Shown here: one piece after another, positions 14,522-22,186 of the stretch
How the letters are laid out: every line of letters starts with the position of its first letter
Numbering within the stretch: the stretch's first letter is position 1
NCBI RefSeq assembly: GCF_000337455.1
Contig: NZ_AOIU01000013.1
Location: forward strand, 241,403-305,402
DNA length: 64,000 nt
DNA from: Halosimplex carlsbadense 2-9-1
GTDB lineage: Archaea > Halobacteriota > Halobacteria > Halobacteriales > Haloarculaceae
Direction of reading: 5' to 3'
Translations under genes and position numbers: made by a program
The notes under the pieces: generated by a model
What the model was told of the DNA's origin: nothing
Seen by the model: only the letters and a program-made list of their open reading frames with translations
Databases searched by the model: none

Positions 14522-14617
14522 GGGAGCGGGTGGTCGCGGGATCGCACTTGAACGTTCGGCCGACGCCGACCGCGTTCGCCCCGAACACTGACGGTCGCAG
14601 CACCCTACGTCGGGAGC

Positions 14618-15352
14618 GTGACCTTCAGTATCTGCGTTCGCGAATCCTACACGGACGAGACGGGCGACGAGCAGACCCGGTACGGCGTCGCGGTGACGAC
14701 CCGACTGGCCGGCGTCGGGACACTGTGTCCGTTCGCCAGCGAGTCGGGCGCCGTCGCCACCCAGAGCCTGGTCAACGTCGACCTCGGTCGGAAGGGGATC
14801 GAGTACCTGGACGACGGGCTGGCAGTCGGGGACGCGCTCGACGCGCTGCTCAATGCCGACGACGGCCGCGCCGAGCGCCAGCTCCACGGCGTCGGCGCCG
14901 AGGGCGAGTTCGCCTTCTCCGGCGAGGAGTGTCGCCCCTGGTACGGCGATATCGTGGGGGACAACTACACCGTCGCGGGGAACCTGCTGACCGGCGGCGA
15001 CGTGGTCGAAGCCGTCGCCGAGACGTACGAGGAGGGCGCCGCCGAGGACCCGGACGACCCCGATTCGGACCCGGAGACGCCGCTGGCCGAGCGGCTGGTC
15101 GACGCGCTCGCGGCGGGCCACGAGCTCGGCGGTGACAAGCGCGAGGACCTGCACGTCCAGAGCGCGGCGCTGCTGGTCCGTTCGACCGAGGACCGGGAGA
15201 TGACGCCCTACTACGACGACCTGCGCGTCGACGCCACCGAAACTCCTATCGAGGACCTCCGAGAGACGTACGAACTCGCCGCCGAGGGCTACGAGATGGC
15301 GATGGAGCGCTACGAGGAGGCGTACGCCGACGACGAAGCGGCCGGCGAGTGA
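14618..15352 (+). CDS. DUF1028 family protein (Ntn-hydrolase-like)
   Basis: Starts with GTG at 14618, giving TFSICVRESYTDETGDEQTRYGVAVTTR; 244 residues. The pattern of an N-terminal strand then YGVAVTTRLAGVGTLCPFAS, AVATQSLVNVDLGRKGIEYL and GNLLTGGDVVEAVAETYE is the DUF1028 family, whose fold is Ntn-hydrolase-like and whose substrate is unknown; members occur with peptidoglycan-, amino-acid- or chlorophyll-linked genes in bacteria. It ends in an acidic helix (ELAAEGYEMAMERYEEAYADDEA). It is divergent from the HerA-like gene with about 95 bases between. Confidence 0.8.
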   Translation: MTFSICVRESYTDETGDEQTRYGVAVTTRLAGVGTLCPFASESGAVATQSLVNVDLGRKGIEYLDDGLAVGDALDALLNADDGRAERQLHGVGAEGEFAFSGEECRPWYGDIVGDNYTVAGNLLTGGDVVEAVAETYEEGAAEDPDDPDSDPETPLAERLVDALAAGHELGGDKREDLHVQSAALLVRSTEDREMTPYYDDLRVDATETPIEDLRETYELAAEGYEMAMERYEEAYADDEAAGE

Positions 15353-15389
15353 ACCGCGGGCGCGACGACAGCCGACGGTCGCTCGCGGT

Positions 15390-15884
15390 TCAGACCGCGA
15401 ACTCGAACAGGTCGTCGCCCACGTGGTGGATCGACTCGACGACCTTGCCGGAGTCGCCGACCATGTCGTCGCCGCTCGTCTTCGCGCGGCCGACGGCGAG
15501 GAACTTGCCGTGGCTCTCCTCGGCGATAGCGACGAGGTCGCCGCTCTCGATGGAGTCGTCGGCCTCGACGATGCCGGGGCGCATCACGTCGGCGCCGTCG
15601 GAGACGAACGAGACGGCGCCGGCGTCGACCGTGACGACGTTGCGCTGGGGCGGGAAGGCGTTGGCGCCCTGCACGGTCAGGAACGGTTCGTCCTCACCGG
15701 CGGCGTCCTCGATGTAGAGCACGAGCGGGTCGCCGTCGACGAGGACGACGTTCCAGTCGCTGTCCTCGAACTCGACTTTCTCGTAGCTGTCGGCGTCGAT
15801 TTCGACGCCGAGGGTGGCCGCGACGGCGTCCTCGATGTCGGCGATCGCGTCCGCGCGCAGATGGTGGCGCGACTTCACGTCCAT
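15390..15884 (-). CDS. PUA-domain RNA-binding protein
   Basis: 164 residues. The N-terminal half (MDVKSRHHLRADAIADIEDAVAATLG ... EKVEFEDSDWNVVLVDGDPL) is the pre-PUA domain of archaeal PUA proteins. Residues about 85-160 are the PUA barrel: VVTVDAGAVSFVSDGADVMRPGI, then ADDSIESGDLVAIAEESHGKFLAVGRA. The MRPGI turn and the GxxV strand are the RNA-binding signature shared with MCT-1/Tma20. The likely role is in ribosome or tRNA-related processes, by analogy with the eukaryotic DENR-MCT-1 system. It is not adjacent to ribosomal genes here. Confidence 0.82.
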   Translation of the reverse strand: MDVKSRHHLRADAIADIEDAVAATLGVEIDADSYEKVEFEDSDWNVVLVDGDPLVLYIEDAAGEDEPFLTVQGANAFPPQRNVVTVDAGAVSFVSDGADVMRPGIVEADDSIESGDLVAIAEESHGKFLAVGRAKTSGDDMVGDSGKVVESIHHVGDDLFEFAV

Positions 15885-16004
15885 GCCTCGATGTGGGCCG
15901 GCTGACGGGATAAATCGACCGCTCCGCGACGCCGCCCTCGACCGGGCGGGCTCCGGTCTACGGACGGTGGGGACCGAGCGTCTCGGAGCGCGACCCCGAG
16001 TGGG

Positions 16005-16334
16005 TCACGGGTCGGTCGGGCGGTCGCGGTGGTCGTCCACGGCGTCGTGGTGGGCGCGGTCGCGGCCGGCGGGTCCCCGGCGGCCGCGGTCCCGGCTCTC
16101 CTCGCCGGGGCTGTGGCGGCGCCCGACGAGCAGGGCCGCGGCGTGGAGCGTCCAGAAGCCGAGGAGGGCGGGCGCGGTGTCGGCTGTGACCCCGTACACC
16201 GCGAGGATCGGGAGATAGACACAGGGGAGGGCGACGCCGGCCCAGAAGGCCAGCCGCTCGGCGATCGCGGCGGCGTCGGCGGCCAGGCGGCGGAGACGAC
16301 GGCGAAAGGCGAGGGTGGCGGGCGGTGCGCTCAT
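16005..16334 (-). CDS. small two-helix membrane protein
   Basis: 109 residues from ATG at 16334 (MSAPPATLAFRRRLRRLAAD); the upstream 9 codons give no better start. A basic N-terminal helix is followed by two membrane segments (AFWAGVALPCVYLPILAVYGV and ALLGFWTLHAAALLVG) and a highly charged Arg/Asp/His tail of about 35 residues. It lies upstream-to-downstream with the 91-residue membrane protein that haloarchaea often keep near cytochrome oxidase genes, so it may be another small respiratory-cluster protein. That link is inferred from position only. Confidence 0.55.
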   Translation of the reverse strand: MSAPPATLAFRRRLRRLAADAAAIAERLAFWAGVALPCVYLPILAVYGVTADTAPALLGFWTLHAAALLVGRRHSPGEESRDRGRRGPAGRDRAHHDAVDDHRDRPTDP

Positions 16335-16436
16335 CCGTACTCCCCCTTCGACGGCCGCCACCCAAAAGTCGGCGAACGCTCAAACCGGGCTTTGAGTCTC
16401 CGTGCGAACGGTCGACACCCGGTCGATTGCGGCCGC

Positions 16437-16712
16437 TCAGCCATCGGCGACCTCCGTCTCGGCCTCGGCCGCTTCCCGCGAGGTGCCAGCGCGTTCGTCG
16501 CGCTGGATGACCCGTCCGCTGACGTAGGTCAGAACCGTCAGGAGGGCCAGCGGGACGACCGTGAGTACGTGCGCCCAGAAGACGAACCACAGGTCCCAGC
16601 CCCACGGGTTGTAGACCCAGAACATGATGTCGAGGACGGCCAGGATCCCGATGGGAATGAAGTTGACAGTCAGATCGAGCCACGTCTCCTCTGTGAGTTG
16701 TAGGACGCTCAT
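16437..16712 (-). CDS. small membrane protein, DUF6684-like (cox-cluster type)
   Basis: 91 residues: LTEETWLDLTVNFIPIGILAVLDIMFWVYNPWGWDLWFVFWAHVLTVVPLALLTVLTYVSG forms two membrane helices joined by an aromatic NPWGWD turn, ending in an acidic tail. The aromatic pattern matches a family I associate with DUF6684 and with haloarchaeal cytochrome c oxidase loci. No oxidase subunit is present in this window, so the gene may lie at the edge of, or separated from, such a cluster. It is followed on the same strand by the 109-residue membrane protein (gap about 100 bases). Confidence 0.55.
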   Translation of the reverse strand: MSVLQLTEETWLDLTVNFIPIGILAVLDIMFWVYNPWGWDLWFVFWAHVLTVVPLALLTVLTYVSGRVIQRDERAGTSREAAEAETEVADG

Positions 16713-16889
16713 GGGTCGTCCGGCACTGGTCGCGCCGTGTCACTGATAGGTACGGACGGTGAATAGCGGTCCGGCTTGCGATGCAAGGGCCAGCGCATCG
16801 ACCGCGGAGTCGTCCGATGGGTCCGGAAGACATGACGCCCAGGAACGGGCCCCAGTCGGGGCGGGAGGTTGGGAGTCGCCCCCGGCCGG

Positions 16890-17486
16890 TCAGGGGTCGG
16901 CGTCGAGTTCGCGGAGGGCGGCGTCGTAGGCTTCCGGGCCGTCGAGCGACCGGAAGACGTCGTCGAGGCGGTCGTCGAGCTCGGCCAGCCGCCGGTCGAG
17001 GCGTTCGCGGTTCTCTCCGCTCGCGTTCGCGCGTTCCTGAGCGACCCCGAAGAACTCTTCGAGGGTCGTCCGATAGGTCGCCCGTCGGCTGAGTCGCTCG
17101 ACGGTCTCCGTGAGGCGGTCGTCGTTGACGGGTTTGAGGAGGTAGTCGTCGAACGCGGTCGACTCGACGTCGACGGGTTCGTCGGCGAGCGCGGCGACCT
17201 GGCAGTCGGCGTCGTCGGTCCGGACCCGGTCGACGACCCGCTGTGCCGACAGTCCGGGGAGCGTCGCGTCGAGCAGGGCGACGCTCACGTCGGGGTCGAG
17301 GCTCGCCAGCGCGTCGGCGCTGTCGTAGGCCGACCGGACGGTGAACCGCTCTCTGAGTACGGCGGCCAGCTCGTCGGTGACGGCCGGGTCGCGGTCGGCG
17401 ACGAGGACCACCCGTTCGTCGAGGCCACCGCCCTGCGAGCGGTCTCGCGTCGTGGACTCACCGTCGGCCGTTTCGTCTGGATTCAT
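16890..17486 (-). CDS. HalX-type response regulator
   Basis: 198 residues from ATG 17486 (MNPDETADGE); an upstream ATG would overlap the previous gene. Residues about 25-130 are a receiver domain: VVLVADRDPAVTDEL (acidic pocket), SVALLDATLPG with the phospho-acceptor Asp, and DYLLKPV with the conserved Lys. Residues 130-198 are the HalX helical domain (RATYRTTLEEFFGVAQERANAS ... LDRRLAELDDRLDDVFRSL). HalX proteins are haloarchaeal two-component outputs without a known DNA-binding fold. It follows the RecA-like gene on the same strand with 22 bases between, so the two form an operon. Confidence 0.85.
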   Translation of the reverse strand: MNPDETADGESTTRDRSQGGGLDERVVLVADRDPAVTDELAAVLRERFTVRSAYDSADALASLDPDVSVALLDATLPGLSAQRVVDRVRTDDADCQVAALADEPVDVESTAFDDYLLKPVNDDRLTETVERLSRRATYRTTLEEFFGVAQERANASGENRERLDRRLAELDDRLDDVFRSLDGPEAYDAALRELDADP

Positions 17487-17508
17487 CGGTTCTGGGTGGT
17501 CGGGCCGG

Positions 17509-18111
17509 TCACTCGCCGGCGACATTGGCCGTCCGGAGGTCGACGACGCTGTCGAACAGCACCTCGAACGTCTCGATCGTCTCGGGGTCGTGTACGTCCG
17601 GGTTCATGTGGTAGTGAGCCACCACGCCGGCGCGCTCGACCGTACTCGTCAGCACTTCGAGGAACTTGAACACCGCTCGCTCCTCGGCGCGCTGGAGCAG
17701 GTCCGACACCGAGTGGACACAGAGGGTCGTCTCGCCCTCGGAGACGAGCGCCGCGAGGTGACGGTCGATCACGTCGCCCAGTCCGACCAGGTCGGTCTCC
17801 GGATCGACCGATTCGACGACCGCGTTAGGGGGGCCGTCGGTCCCGGACGGGGTCGCGGCGGTCGACCGAGCGGCCGCCTCCACGTCGATGACCGTCGCGT
17901 CCCCGGGTCGCCCGTCCTCGTGGTCGGTCCAGACGTCGAGCCGCTCGGCCGGCGACTCCATACAGGTGACCAACAGCGCGCGGTCGCGCTCGCCGGGACC
18001 GTGCAGCAACTCCCCGCAGACCTCGTCCTCGTGACTGCCGACCGACGGCGCCAGCAACAACACGTTCAACGGCGTCTCTGTACTCCCACTGTCGTCCGGA
18101 TTCGTACTCAT
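17509..18111 (-). CDS. RecA/KaiC-like signalling protein, DUF7504-like
   Basis: 200 residues from ATG 18111 (MSTNPDDSGS). Strands LNVLLLAPSV, RALLVTCM, DATVIDV, TTLCVHSVSDLLQ and VFKFLEVLTSTVERAGVVAHYHMNPDVHDPETIETFEVLFDSVVDLRT follow the order of a RecA-fold ATPase, but no proper Walker A Lys is present (LLLAPSVGSHEDEVC), so it is probably a degenerate, non-hydrolysing member. Haloarchaeal relatives (DUF7504, HTR-like) sit beside HalX or bacterio-opsin activator regulators, as here. A sensory or adaptor role for the downstream HalX regulator is inferred from the shared operon. Confidence 0.7.
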   Translation of the reverse strand: MSTNPDDSGSTETPLNVLLLAPSVGSHEDEVCGELLHGPGERDRALLVTCMESPAERLDVWTDHEDGRPGDATVIDVEAAARSTAATPSGTDGPPNAVVESVDPETDLVGLGDVIDRHLAALVSEGETTLCVHSVSDLLQRAEERAVFKFLEVLTSTVERAGVVAHYHMNPDVHDPETIETFEVLFDSVVDLRTANVAGE

Positions 18112-18361
18112 GGCGATATCCCCGGAGTTTCCGTCCACGTAACTCCGCTACCTCGTCTAACCGTGTTCGGCATGCAAGTAAGTTCCGCTGGAGTTATCAG
18201 TACTGAGATGTAGTCTGTCTGTGTAGTTTCACACAGTTGATTTTTGCATCGTCGTGCCCGAAGTATCACCGTCGAAGACAGGATATCGAGTTGGTAGATT
18301 TGAGAACGGTACGTCGTCGGTCGCGGGGTGGCTTGTCGTGGCACGGAGGGTTCGTTTGGAA
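18112..18361. other. upstream region between RecA-like gene and tRNA-Asp
   Basis: About 250 bases of moderate GC. A run GTAGTTTCACACAGTTGATTTTTGC (described by 18217-18247) is T-rich. I see no ORF or RNA gene; it should contain the promoter of the minus-strand operon. Confidence 0.4.
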
Positions 18362-18372
18362 AGTCTTAAATT
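18362..18372 (+). promoter_or_regulatory. TATA box of tRNA-Asp
   Basis: AGTCTTAAATT lies 27-37 bases before the tRNA 5' end, the usual spacing for a haloarchaeal tRNA promoter. Confidence 0.6.
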
Positions 18373-18398
18373 CACCTCCGGCAAAGCGATGAATGCGT

Positions 18399-18471
18399 GC
18401 CCGGGTGGTGTAGTGGCCCATCATACGACCCTGTCACGGTCGTGACGCGGGTTCAAATCCCGCCTCGGGCG
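18399..18471 (+). tRNA. tRNA-Asp (anticodon GTC)
   Basis: A 73-base cloverleaf: acceptor stem GCCCGGG pairs with CTCGGGC (one G-U), the anticodon arm CGACC-CTGTCAC-GGTCG places GTC centrally, and the T-arm GCGGG-TTCAAAT-CCCGC is perfect. The discriminator is G, as needed for Asp. No intron, and CCA is not encoded. Confidence 0.95.
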
Positions 18472-18544
18472 CTTCTCTCGAACTCGAACCGCGAGCGACC
18501 AGCTTGCTGTGTCGCGAGCAACCGAGTTCGAGGAACGCCGTCGT

Positions 18545-18621
18545 GGATTTGAACCCTATCAGTCGCGCGTAGCGAGCGGAGCGAGCGAGCACGTCTGATT
18601 TCGGTTCAAATCCCGCCTCGG
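18545..18621. repeat. palindromic element ending in a copy of the tRNA-Asp 3' end
   Basis: GGATTTGAACC (18545-18555) is the exact reverse complement of GGTTCAAATCC (18603-18613). The inner flanks ATCAGTCG and CGTCTGAT also pair with one mismatch. The right arm extends into a 19-bp perfect copy of tRNA bases 18450-18468 (T-arm and acceptor strand) at 18603-18621. This is what an attachment-site remnant of an integrated element would look like, but no integrase is near. Confidence 0.6.
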
Positions 18622-18666
18622 ACATCCTCTGTAGCCATCGATTCCCAGCGGTTGCACCGTCGGTGA

Positions 18667-18804
18667 GCGATAACAGCCCTCGGCCCGTTCGCTAGCTTGA
18701 GCGATCGTCGTCGGGAACGACAGGCGATGAAAGCCCTCGACGCGCTCGCTAGCAGTTGTAACTCGGGCCAACGGCAAGCGATGAAAGCCCTCGACGCGCT
18801 CGCG
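18667..18804. repeat. three-copy tandem repeat, unit 54-57 bp
   Basis: Units start at 18667, 18724 and 18778. Copies 2 and 3 share GCGATGAAAGCCCTCGACGC and the next bases almost perfectly, while copy 1 (GCGATAACAGCCCTCGGCCC) is diverged. Too few copies and too little spacer diversity for a CRISPR. Confidence 0.6.
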
Positions 18805-19077
18805 GTCGCTGAGCGGGATATCCGCACTCGGACAACCGCACCGCGCCGCACTCGCGCGGATAGTGCCCGCTCAGGCGACTGAACTGCACGCGAGCGCGCC
18901 TCGCCCTTTCAGTCCACCAGGACCGCAACAGCACCGCAGACAGCCACATGCCTCCCCAACCGATTGCGCTCCGCGCGCCTTCGGCGTGCGGTGCTCATCC
19001 CTCGCACGGCTATTTCGAGCGGCCCGCCAAGAGGCGGGCACGCTCGACAGCGCGCGCCAGTGCAGAAAGCCGCTCAC

Positions 19078-20079
19078 TCACACCCACTCGATAGCGGCGT
19101 CGAGGTCCAGCGGCACGTCGCCGTGGCGGTAGCCCTCGCAGCGGCCGTCGGGGCGGTAGCGGAAGACGACGGTGGGCCGGTAGCCGACGGAGGGGCGTTC
19201 GGCGCGGATGGGGTTCCACTCGTCGTCGCGGAAGGAGGTGCAGTCGACGAAGAGGACGGCGTCGTCGTGGATGGCGAGCTGGTCGCGGGTCTTCGAGTCG
19301 ACGGTGCGTCGCAGGGCGGCGATGGCGGTGCCGGCGGGGCGGTTGCGGGGGGCCATCGGTCGGGTAACTTCGACGAGGCGTTCGCCACCTGGCGTCTCGA
19401 CGGCGAAATCGAGCGCGTGGCCCGAGTCCTGTTCGGACTCGGGGACGAAGGGGATCGCGGCGTCGGCGAGGAGTTTGGCGGCGTCGAACTCGCCCATGGT
19501 GGCGCGCATGCGGCCGAACTCGTTGCGCTCGCTGGTGCCGAGCTTGGCGGCCATCGTGTAGCGGTGGTCGTCGAGGACGCCGGTCTTGAGCAGGCGCTCG
19601 TAGAATTCGAGGCCCTCCTCGCGGGTGGCGTCGGGGAAGCCCGCGGCGTCGCGGTCGAAGAAGGCGCGGGTCGTCTCGCGACCGTCCTTCGAGAAGAGGA
19701 CGGGGAGGAAGAACCACGCGACGTACTCGTAGGCGGCGAGCCAGGGGGCCTGCCGCTGCAGGTCGTAGGTGAGTTCGCGCTGGGCCCAGCGGGCCACCTC
19801 GAAGGGGGCCTCGTCGAAGGTCTCCTTGTCGGTGCGCCACAGCGTCTCGGGGGTCTCGGTGTTGCCGAGCCAGTAGGCGCCGTCGTCGCTCCAGGCGAAC
19901 AGGGCGAGGTCGCCGTTGTCCATCTCGAGCCGGCGGGCGCGATACCCGCGCGGACCGTCGATCTTCGGCGTCGTCAGTCGCGCGCCGAAGCGGTCGTCCA
20001 GCGGGGCGAGCAGGTCGCGTCTGACCCGCTCCTCGTCCCAGCGCTGCGTCGACCGCCGAAAGCGAACCGGTCCGGCCAT
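19078..20079 (-). CDS. DUF5784 family protein
   Basis: 333 residues starting MAGPVRFRRSTQRWDEERV at 20079; the extra 37 codons upstream are not conserved. The family is specific to haloarchaea and recognised by DNGDLALFAWSDDGAYWLGNTETPETLW, a Trp-rich middle (APWLAAYEYVAWFFLPVLFSKDGRETTRAFF) and ETPGGERLVEVTRPMAP ... VLFVDCTSFRDDEWNPIR near the C-terminus. The latter segment, with a strand-E-V/K-like pattern, resembles a PD-(D/E)XK-type nuclease core (D in LDFAVET, E in LVEVTRP), but this is only a resemblance. No function is established. Confidence 0.8.
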   Translation of the reverse strand: MAGPVRFRRSTQRWDEERVRRDLLAPLDDRFGARLTTPKIDGPRGYRARRLEMDNGDLALFAWSDDGAYWLGNTETPETLWRTDKETFDEAPFEVARWAQRELTYDLQRQAPWLAAYEYVAWFFLPVLFSKDGRETTRAFFDRDAAGFPDATREEGLEFYERLLKTGVLDDHRYTMAAKLGTSERNEFGRMRATMGEFDAAKLLADAAIPFVPESEQDSGHALDFAVETPGGERLVEVTRPMAPRNRPAGTAIAALRRTVDSKTRDQLAIHDDAVLFVDCTSFRDDEWNPIRAERPSVGYRPTVVFRYRPDGRCEGYRHGDVPLDLDAAIEWV

Positions 20080-20240
20080 ATCGAGGGAGAGGCTGCCAGC
20101 GGTATACACTGTTCGGACTCGCCGCCCGGCCGCCCCGCGGCGTCGCGGACCGTACCGGGCGACTCGGCGCCGCTCGGCGCAGAATCGCACCGACCGTTAC
20201 ATTGATAGGTACCAGCTTACAAGTATGGGTGTGATACACA

Positions 20241-20411
20241 ATGTCGATGGGTGCATACGACGAAGTGGAGCATGAGCGGCGCGAGCGCAAGAACAGCGAA
20301 GTCGAAGTGAGCGACGACGACCGGCGGACGGAGTACCGCGGGAAGGTCGAGCACGACAGCGAGGAGTCGGCGGAGGAGCTGCTCGACCAGTTCAAGGAAA
20401 TAAACTCGTAA
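20241..20411 (+). CDS. short conserved haloarchaeal protein, DUF5786-like
   Basis: A 56-residue frame, MSMGAYDEVEHERRERKNSE ... EYRGKVEHDSEESAEELLDQ then FKEINS, stop TAA 20409-20411. The start MSMGAYDE.EHERRE, the YRGKVE core and the LLDQF end are those of a tiny acidic family I know as DUF5786, widespread in haloarchaea. A weak TATA-like CTTACAAGT lies about 20-28 bases upstream. The last 20 bases overlap the 3' end of the membrane-protein gene on the opposite strand, so the two mRNAs are antisense to each other at their ends. Confidence 0.8.
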   Translation: MSMGAYDEVEHERRERKNSEVEVSDDDRRTEYRGKVEHDSEESAEELLDQFKEINS

Positions 20412-21153
20412 CCGCGTCGGTTCCTTCTGTGCGGCTGTAGAGGACGGCCAGCGACAGCGAGTTGACGGTCACGACCGCGACGACGTGACCGACGACCGCG
20501 AACAGCAAGATCGTGTGGTCCAGCAGGAACGGGACCAGCAGCAACTGGAGGACGCCGAAGCCCATCGTCTCCAGGTCGGCGCGGGCGAGCGTGCGCGTCT
20601 GTTCGGGGGAGAACCGGAACCGGGCCGACCGCCACAGCGCCGCGACGCTGGCCCACCAGCCGGTGCCGATCCGGTAGCACACGTCCCAGAGGACCAGGAG
20701 GGTGAGATACGTCGCCAGCAGCGGCGGCTCGGGACCGAGCAGGTCGCTCACGAGCGGCCGAGCCGAGCGCGGGTCGACGACGAACAGGTAGGTCAGCAGG
20801 GCCACGAACGCCAGCACGCCGAGGACGACCTCGATGCTAGAGCCGAACAGCAGCCTGCGGTAGGGTTCGGGCGGGTCGGCACGGCGGACGTGTTTGCTGA
20901 TCCGCAGCATCTCGACGCTGCCGGCGGTGGCGACGACGACCGCGGCGGTCCCCGCCAAGACGCCGTCGAGGAGGCCGTAGTACCAGCCCAGCACGACCAC
21001 GCCCACCTCGAACAGCGAGAACTGGATCGCCAGCGCCAGCCGCTCGGAGATGTGGATCCCCGGAAGGGCGCTGAAGATGCTCTCGTACACCCACGTCTCG
21101 CCGTACTCGGGGATCAGCGAGTCGTCCTCGCCCGGCGCCGTTTCGGCGCCCAT
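20392..21153 (-). CDS. haloarchaeal membrane protein, DUF7530-like
   Basis: 253 residues from ATG 21153. A soluble start (EYGETWVYESIFSALPGIHI) is followed by about six membrane helices: LALAIQFSLFEVGVVVLGWYYG, LAGTAAVVVATAGSVEML, SSIEVVLGVLAFVALLTYLFVV, LATYLTLLVLWDVCYRIG, LQLLLVPFLLDHTILLFAVVG, HVVAVVTVNSLSLAVLY. The GETWVYES and RRLLFGSSIEVVLG blocks match a family I associate with DUF7530. Its start codon overlaps the stop of the preceding SDR gene by one base (TGATG), implying coupled translation. Function unknown. Confidence 0.7.
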   Translation of the reverse strand: MGAETAPGEDDSLIPEYGETWVYESIFSALPGIHISERLALAIQFSLFEVGVVVLGWYYGLLDGVLAGTAAVVVATAGSVEMLRISKHVRRADPPEPYRRLLFGSSIEVVLGVLAFVALLTYLFVVDPRSARPLVSDLLGPEPPLLATYLTLLVLWDVCYRIGTGWWASVAALWRSARFRFSPEQTRTLARADLETMGFGVLQLLLVPFLLDHTILLFAVVGHVVAVVTVNSLSLAVLYSRTEGTDAVTSLFP

Positions 21154-22103
21154 CAGTCCTGCCTCCCGGGTTCGCCGGCGGTCCTGCCGGGGGCGCGGGG
21201 AGACTCGGCGCTCGGCGTCTCCGGTGCGAGCGCCTTCTCGACGGCGTCGTCGAACGGCGTGAGGTCGACCGGGACGTGGTCGCGGATAGCGTCGTCCATG
21301 ACGATGACCGGGTTCTTCAGCCCGAGGATGAGCGGCCGGGCGACGCCGCTGGGGACGTCGGTCACGAATCCGACCCAGTAGGAGGAGAGGTTCGGCGTGA
21401 GGACGGGCACCGAGAGGACCAGCGGCCGGCGCCGACCCATCGCCTCCGCGGTGCGGCCGAGCATCTCGCGGTAGGTCAGGATGTCGGGCCCGCCGATGCC
21501 GTAGGTCCCGCCGGCCGTCCCGGGCGCGTCGAGGACCCCGACGAGGTAGGCCACCACGTCGTCGATGGCGATGGGCTGGCATTCGTTGCTGACCCACTGC
21601 GGCGTGACCATCAGCGGCAGGCGGCTGACGAGCTGGCGGACCATCCGGAAGCTCGCGCTGCCGTCGCCGACGATGACCGCCGCCCGGAGCGTCGTCAGGT
21701 CGTAGTCGCCGCCGGCCAGCACCTGTTCGACCTCCCGCCGGGAGCGCAGGTGCGGCGAGAGGTCGTCGCCGTCCTCGCCGAGACCGCCGAGGTAGACTAC
21801 GCGCCTGACCCCCGCCAGGCTGGCGGCGTTCCTGAAGTGGGTCGCCGCCCGGCGGTCGCGCTCCTCGAAGTCGTCGCCGGCTCGCATCGAGTGGACGAGG
21901 TAGTAGGCGGCGTCGATGCCCTCGAACGGCGGGTCCAGGGTCCCTGGTTCGAGCAGGTCGCCCTGGACCACCTCGACGCCGGGCGGCGGGTCGTAGGCAG
22001 CGGGGTCCCGGACCAGCGCCCGCACCTCGTGGCCGGCGTCGGTGAGCGCCGGCACGAGCCGGCCTCCGACGAATCCCGTCGCCCCCGTGACGAGTACGTG
22101 CAT
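21153..22103 (-). CDS. NAD(P)-binding SDR/NmrA-like protein
   Basis: 316 residues beginning MHVLVTGATGFVGGRLVPAL, a TGxxGxxG Rossmann loop of atypical/extended SDRs. VVQGDLLEPGTL carries the conserved Asp after strand 3, and VVYLGGLGEDG replaces the usual catalytic Ser/Tyr segment. The YxxxK pair is missing, as in the NmrA-like/NDUFA9-like branch. Residues 200-316 (VSNECQPIAIDDVVAYLVGVLDAP ... ILTYREMLGRTAEAMG) are the substrate-side domain. Haloarchaeal relatives are annotated as NAD(P)H-binding or complex-I NDUFA9-like proteins. Operon with the downstream membrane gene. Confidence 0.8.
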   Translation of the reverse strand: MHVLVTGATGFVGGRLVPALTDAGHEVRALVRDPAAYDPPPGVEVVQGDLLEPGTLDPPFEGIDAAYYLVHSMRAGDDFEERDRRAATHFRNAASLAGVRRVVYLGGLGEDGDDLSPHLRSRREVEQVLAGGDYDLTTLRAAVIVGDGSASFRMVRQLVSRLPLMVTPQWVSNECQPIAIDDVVAYLVGVLDAPGTAGGTYGIGGPDILTYREMLGRTAEAMGRRRPLVLSVPVLTPNLSSYWVGFVTDVPSGVARPLILGLKNPVIVMDDAIRDHVPVDLTPFDDAVEKALAPETPSAESPRAPGRTAGEPGRQD

Positions 22104-22186
22104 ACCCGGACCACGGACTGTATCCCCTTAACCACCCGAGCCCGGCGGGCCGTCGTTCGCCTCCACTTCCGGTCGCGGCTCCCCGC

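Larger units (their letters stand above)
18472..19077. other. gene-free 600-bp region after tRNA-Asp
   Basis: No plausible protein gene; the short open frames here (for example those reading AGFEPASRP) are translations of tRNA T-arm sequence. The region holds a copy of the tRNA 3' end, a 77-bp palindrome and a three-copy tandem repeat (separate entries). A strong hairpin GCCCGCC/GGCGGGC (19022-19039) lies just beyond the stop of the DUF5784 gene. Confidence 0.6.

Noticed and set aside
18434-18625. Open frames reading AGFEPKSD/AGFEPASRP around the tRNA gene
   Set aside because: They translate tRNA T-arm sequence and its copy; such frames are annotated in many genomes by mistake and have no protein homology.
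18667-18804. CRISPR array
   Set aside because: Only three units, repeats of about 30 bases with spacers that are not unique and one strongly diverged unit, and no cas genes in the window.
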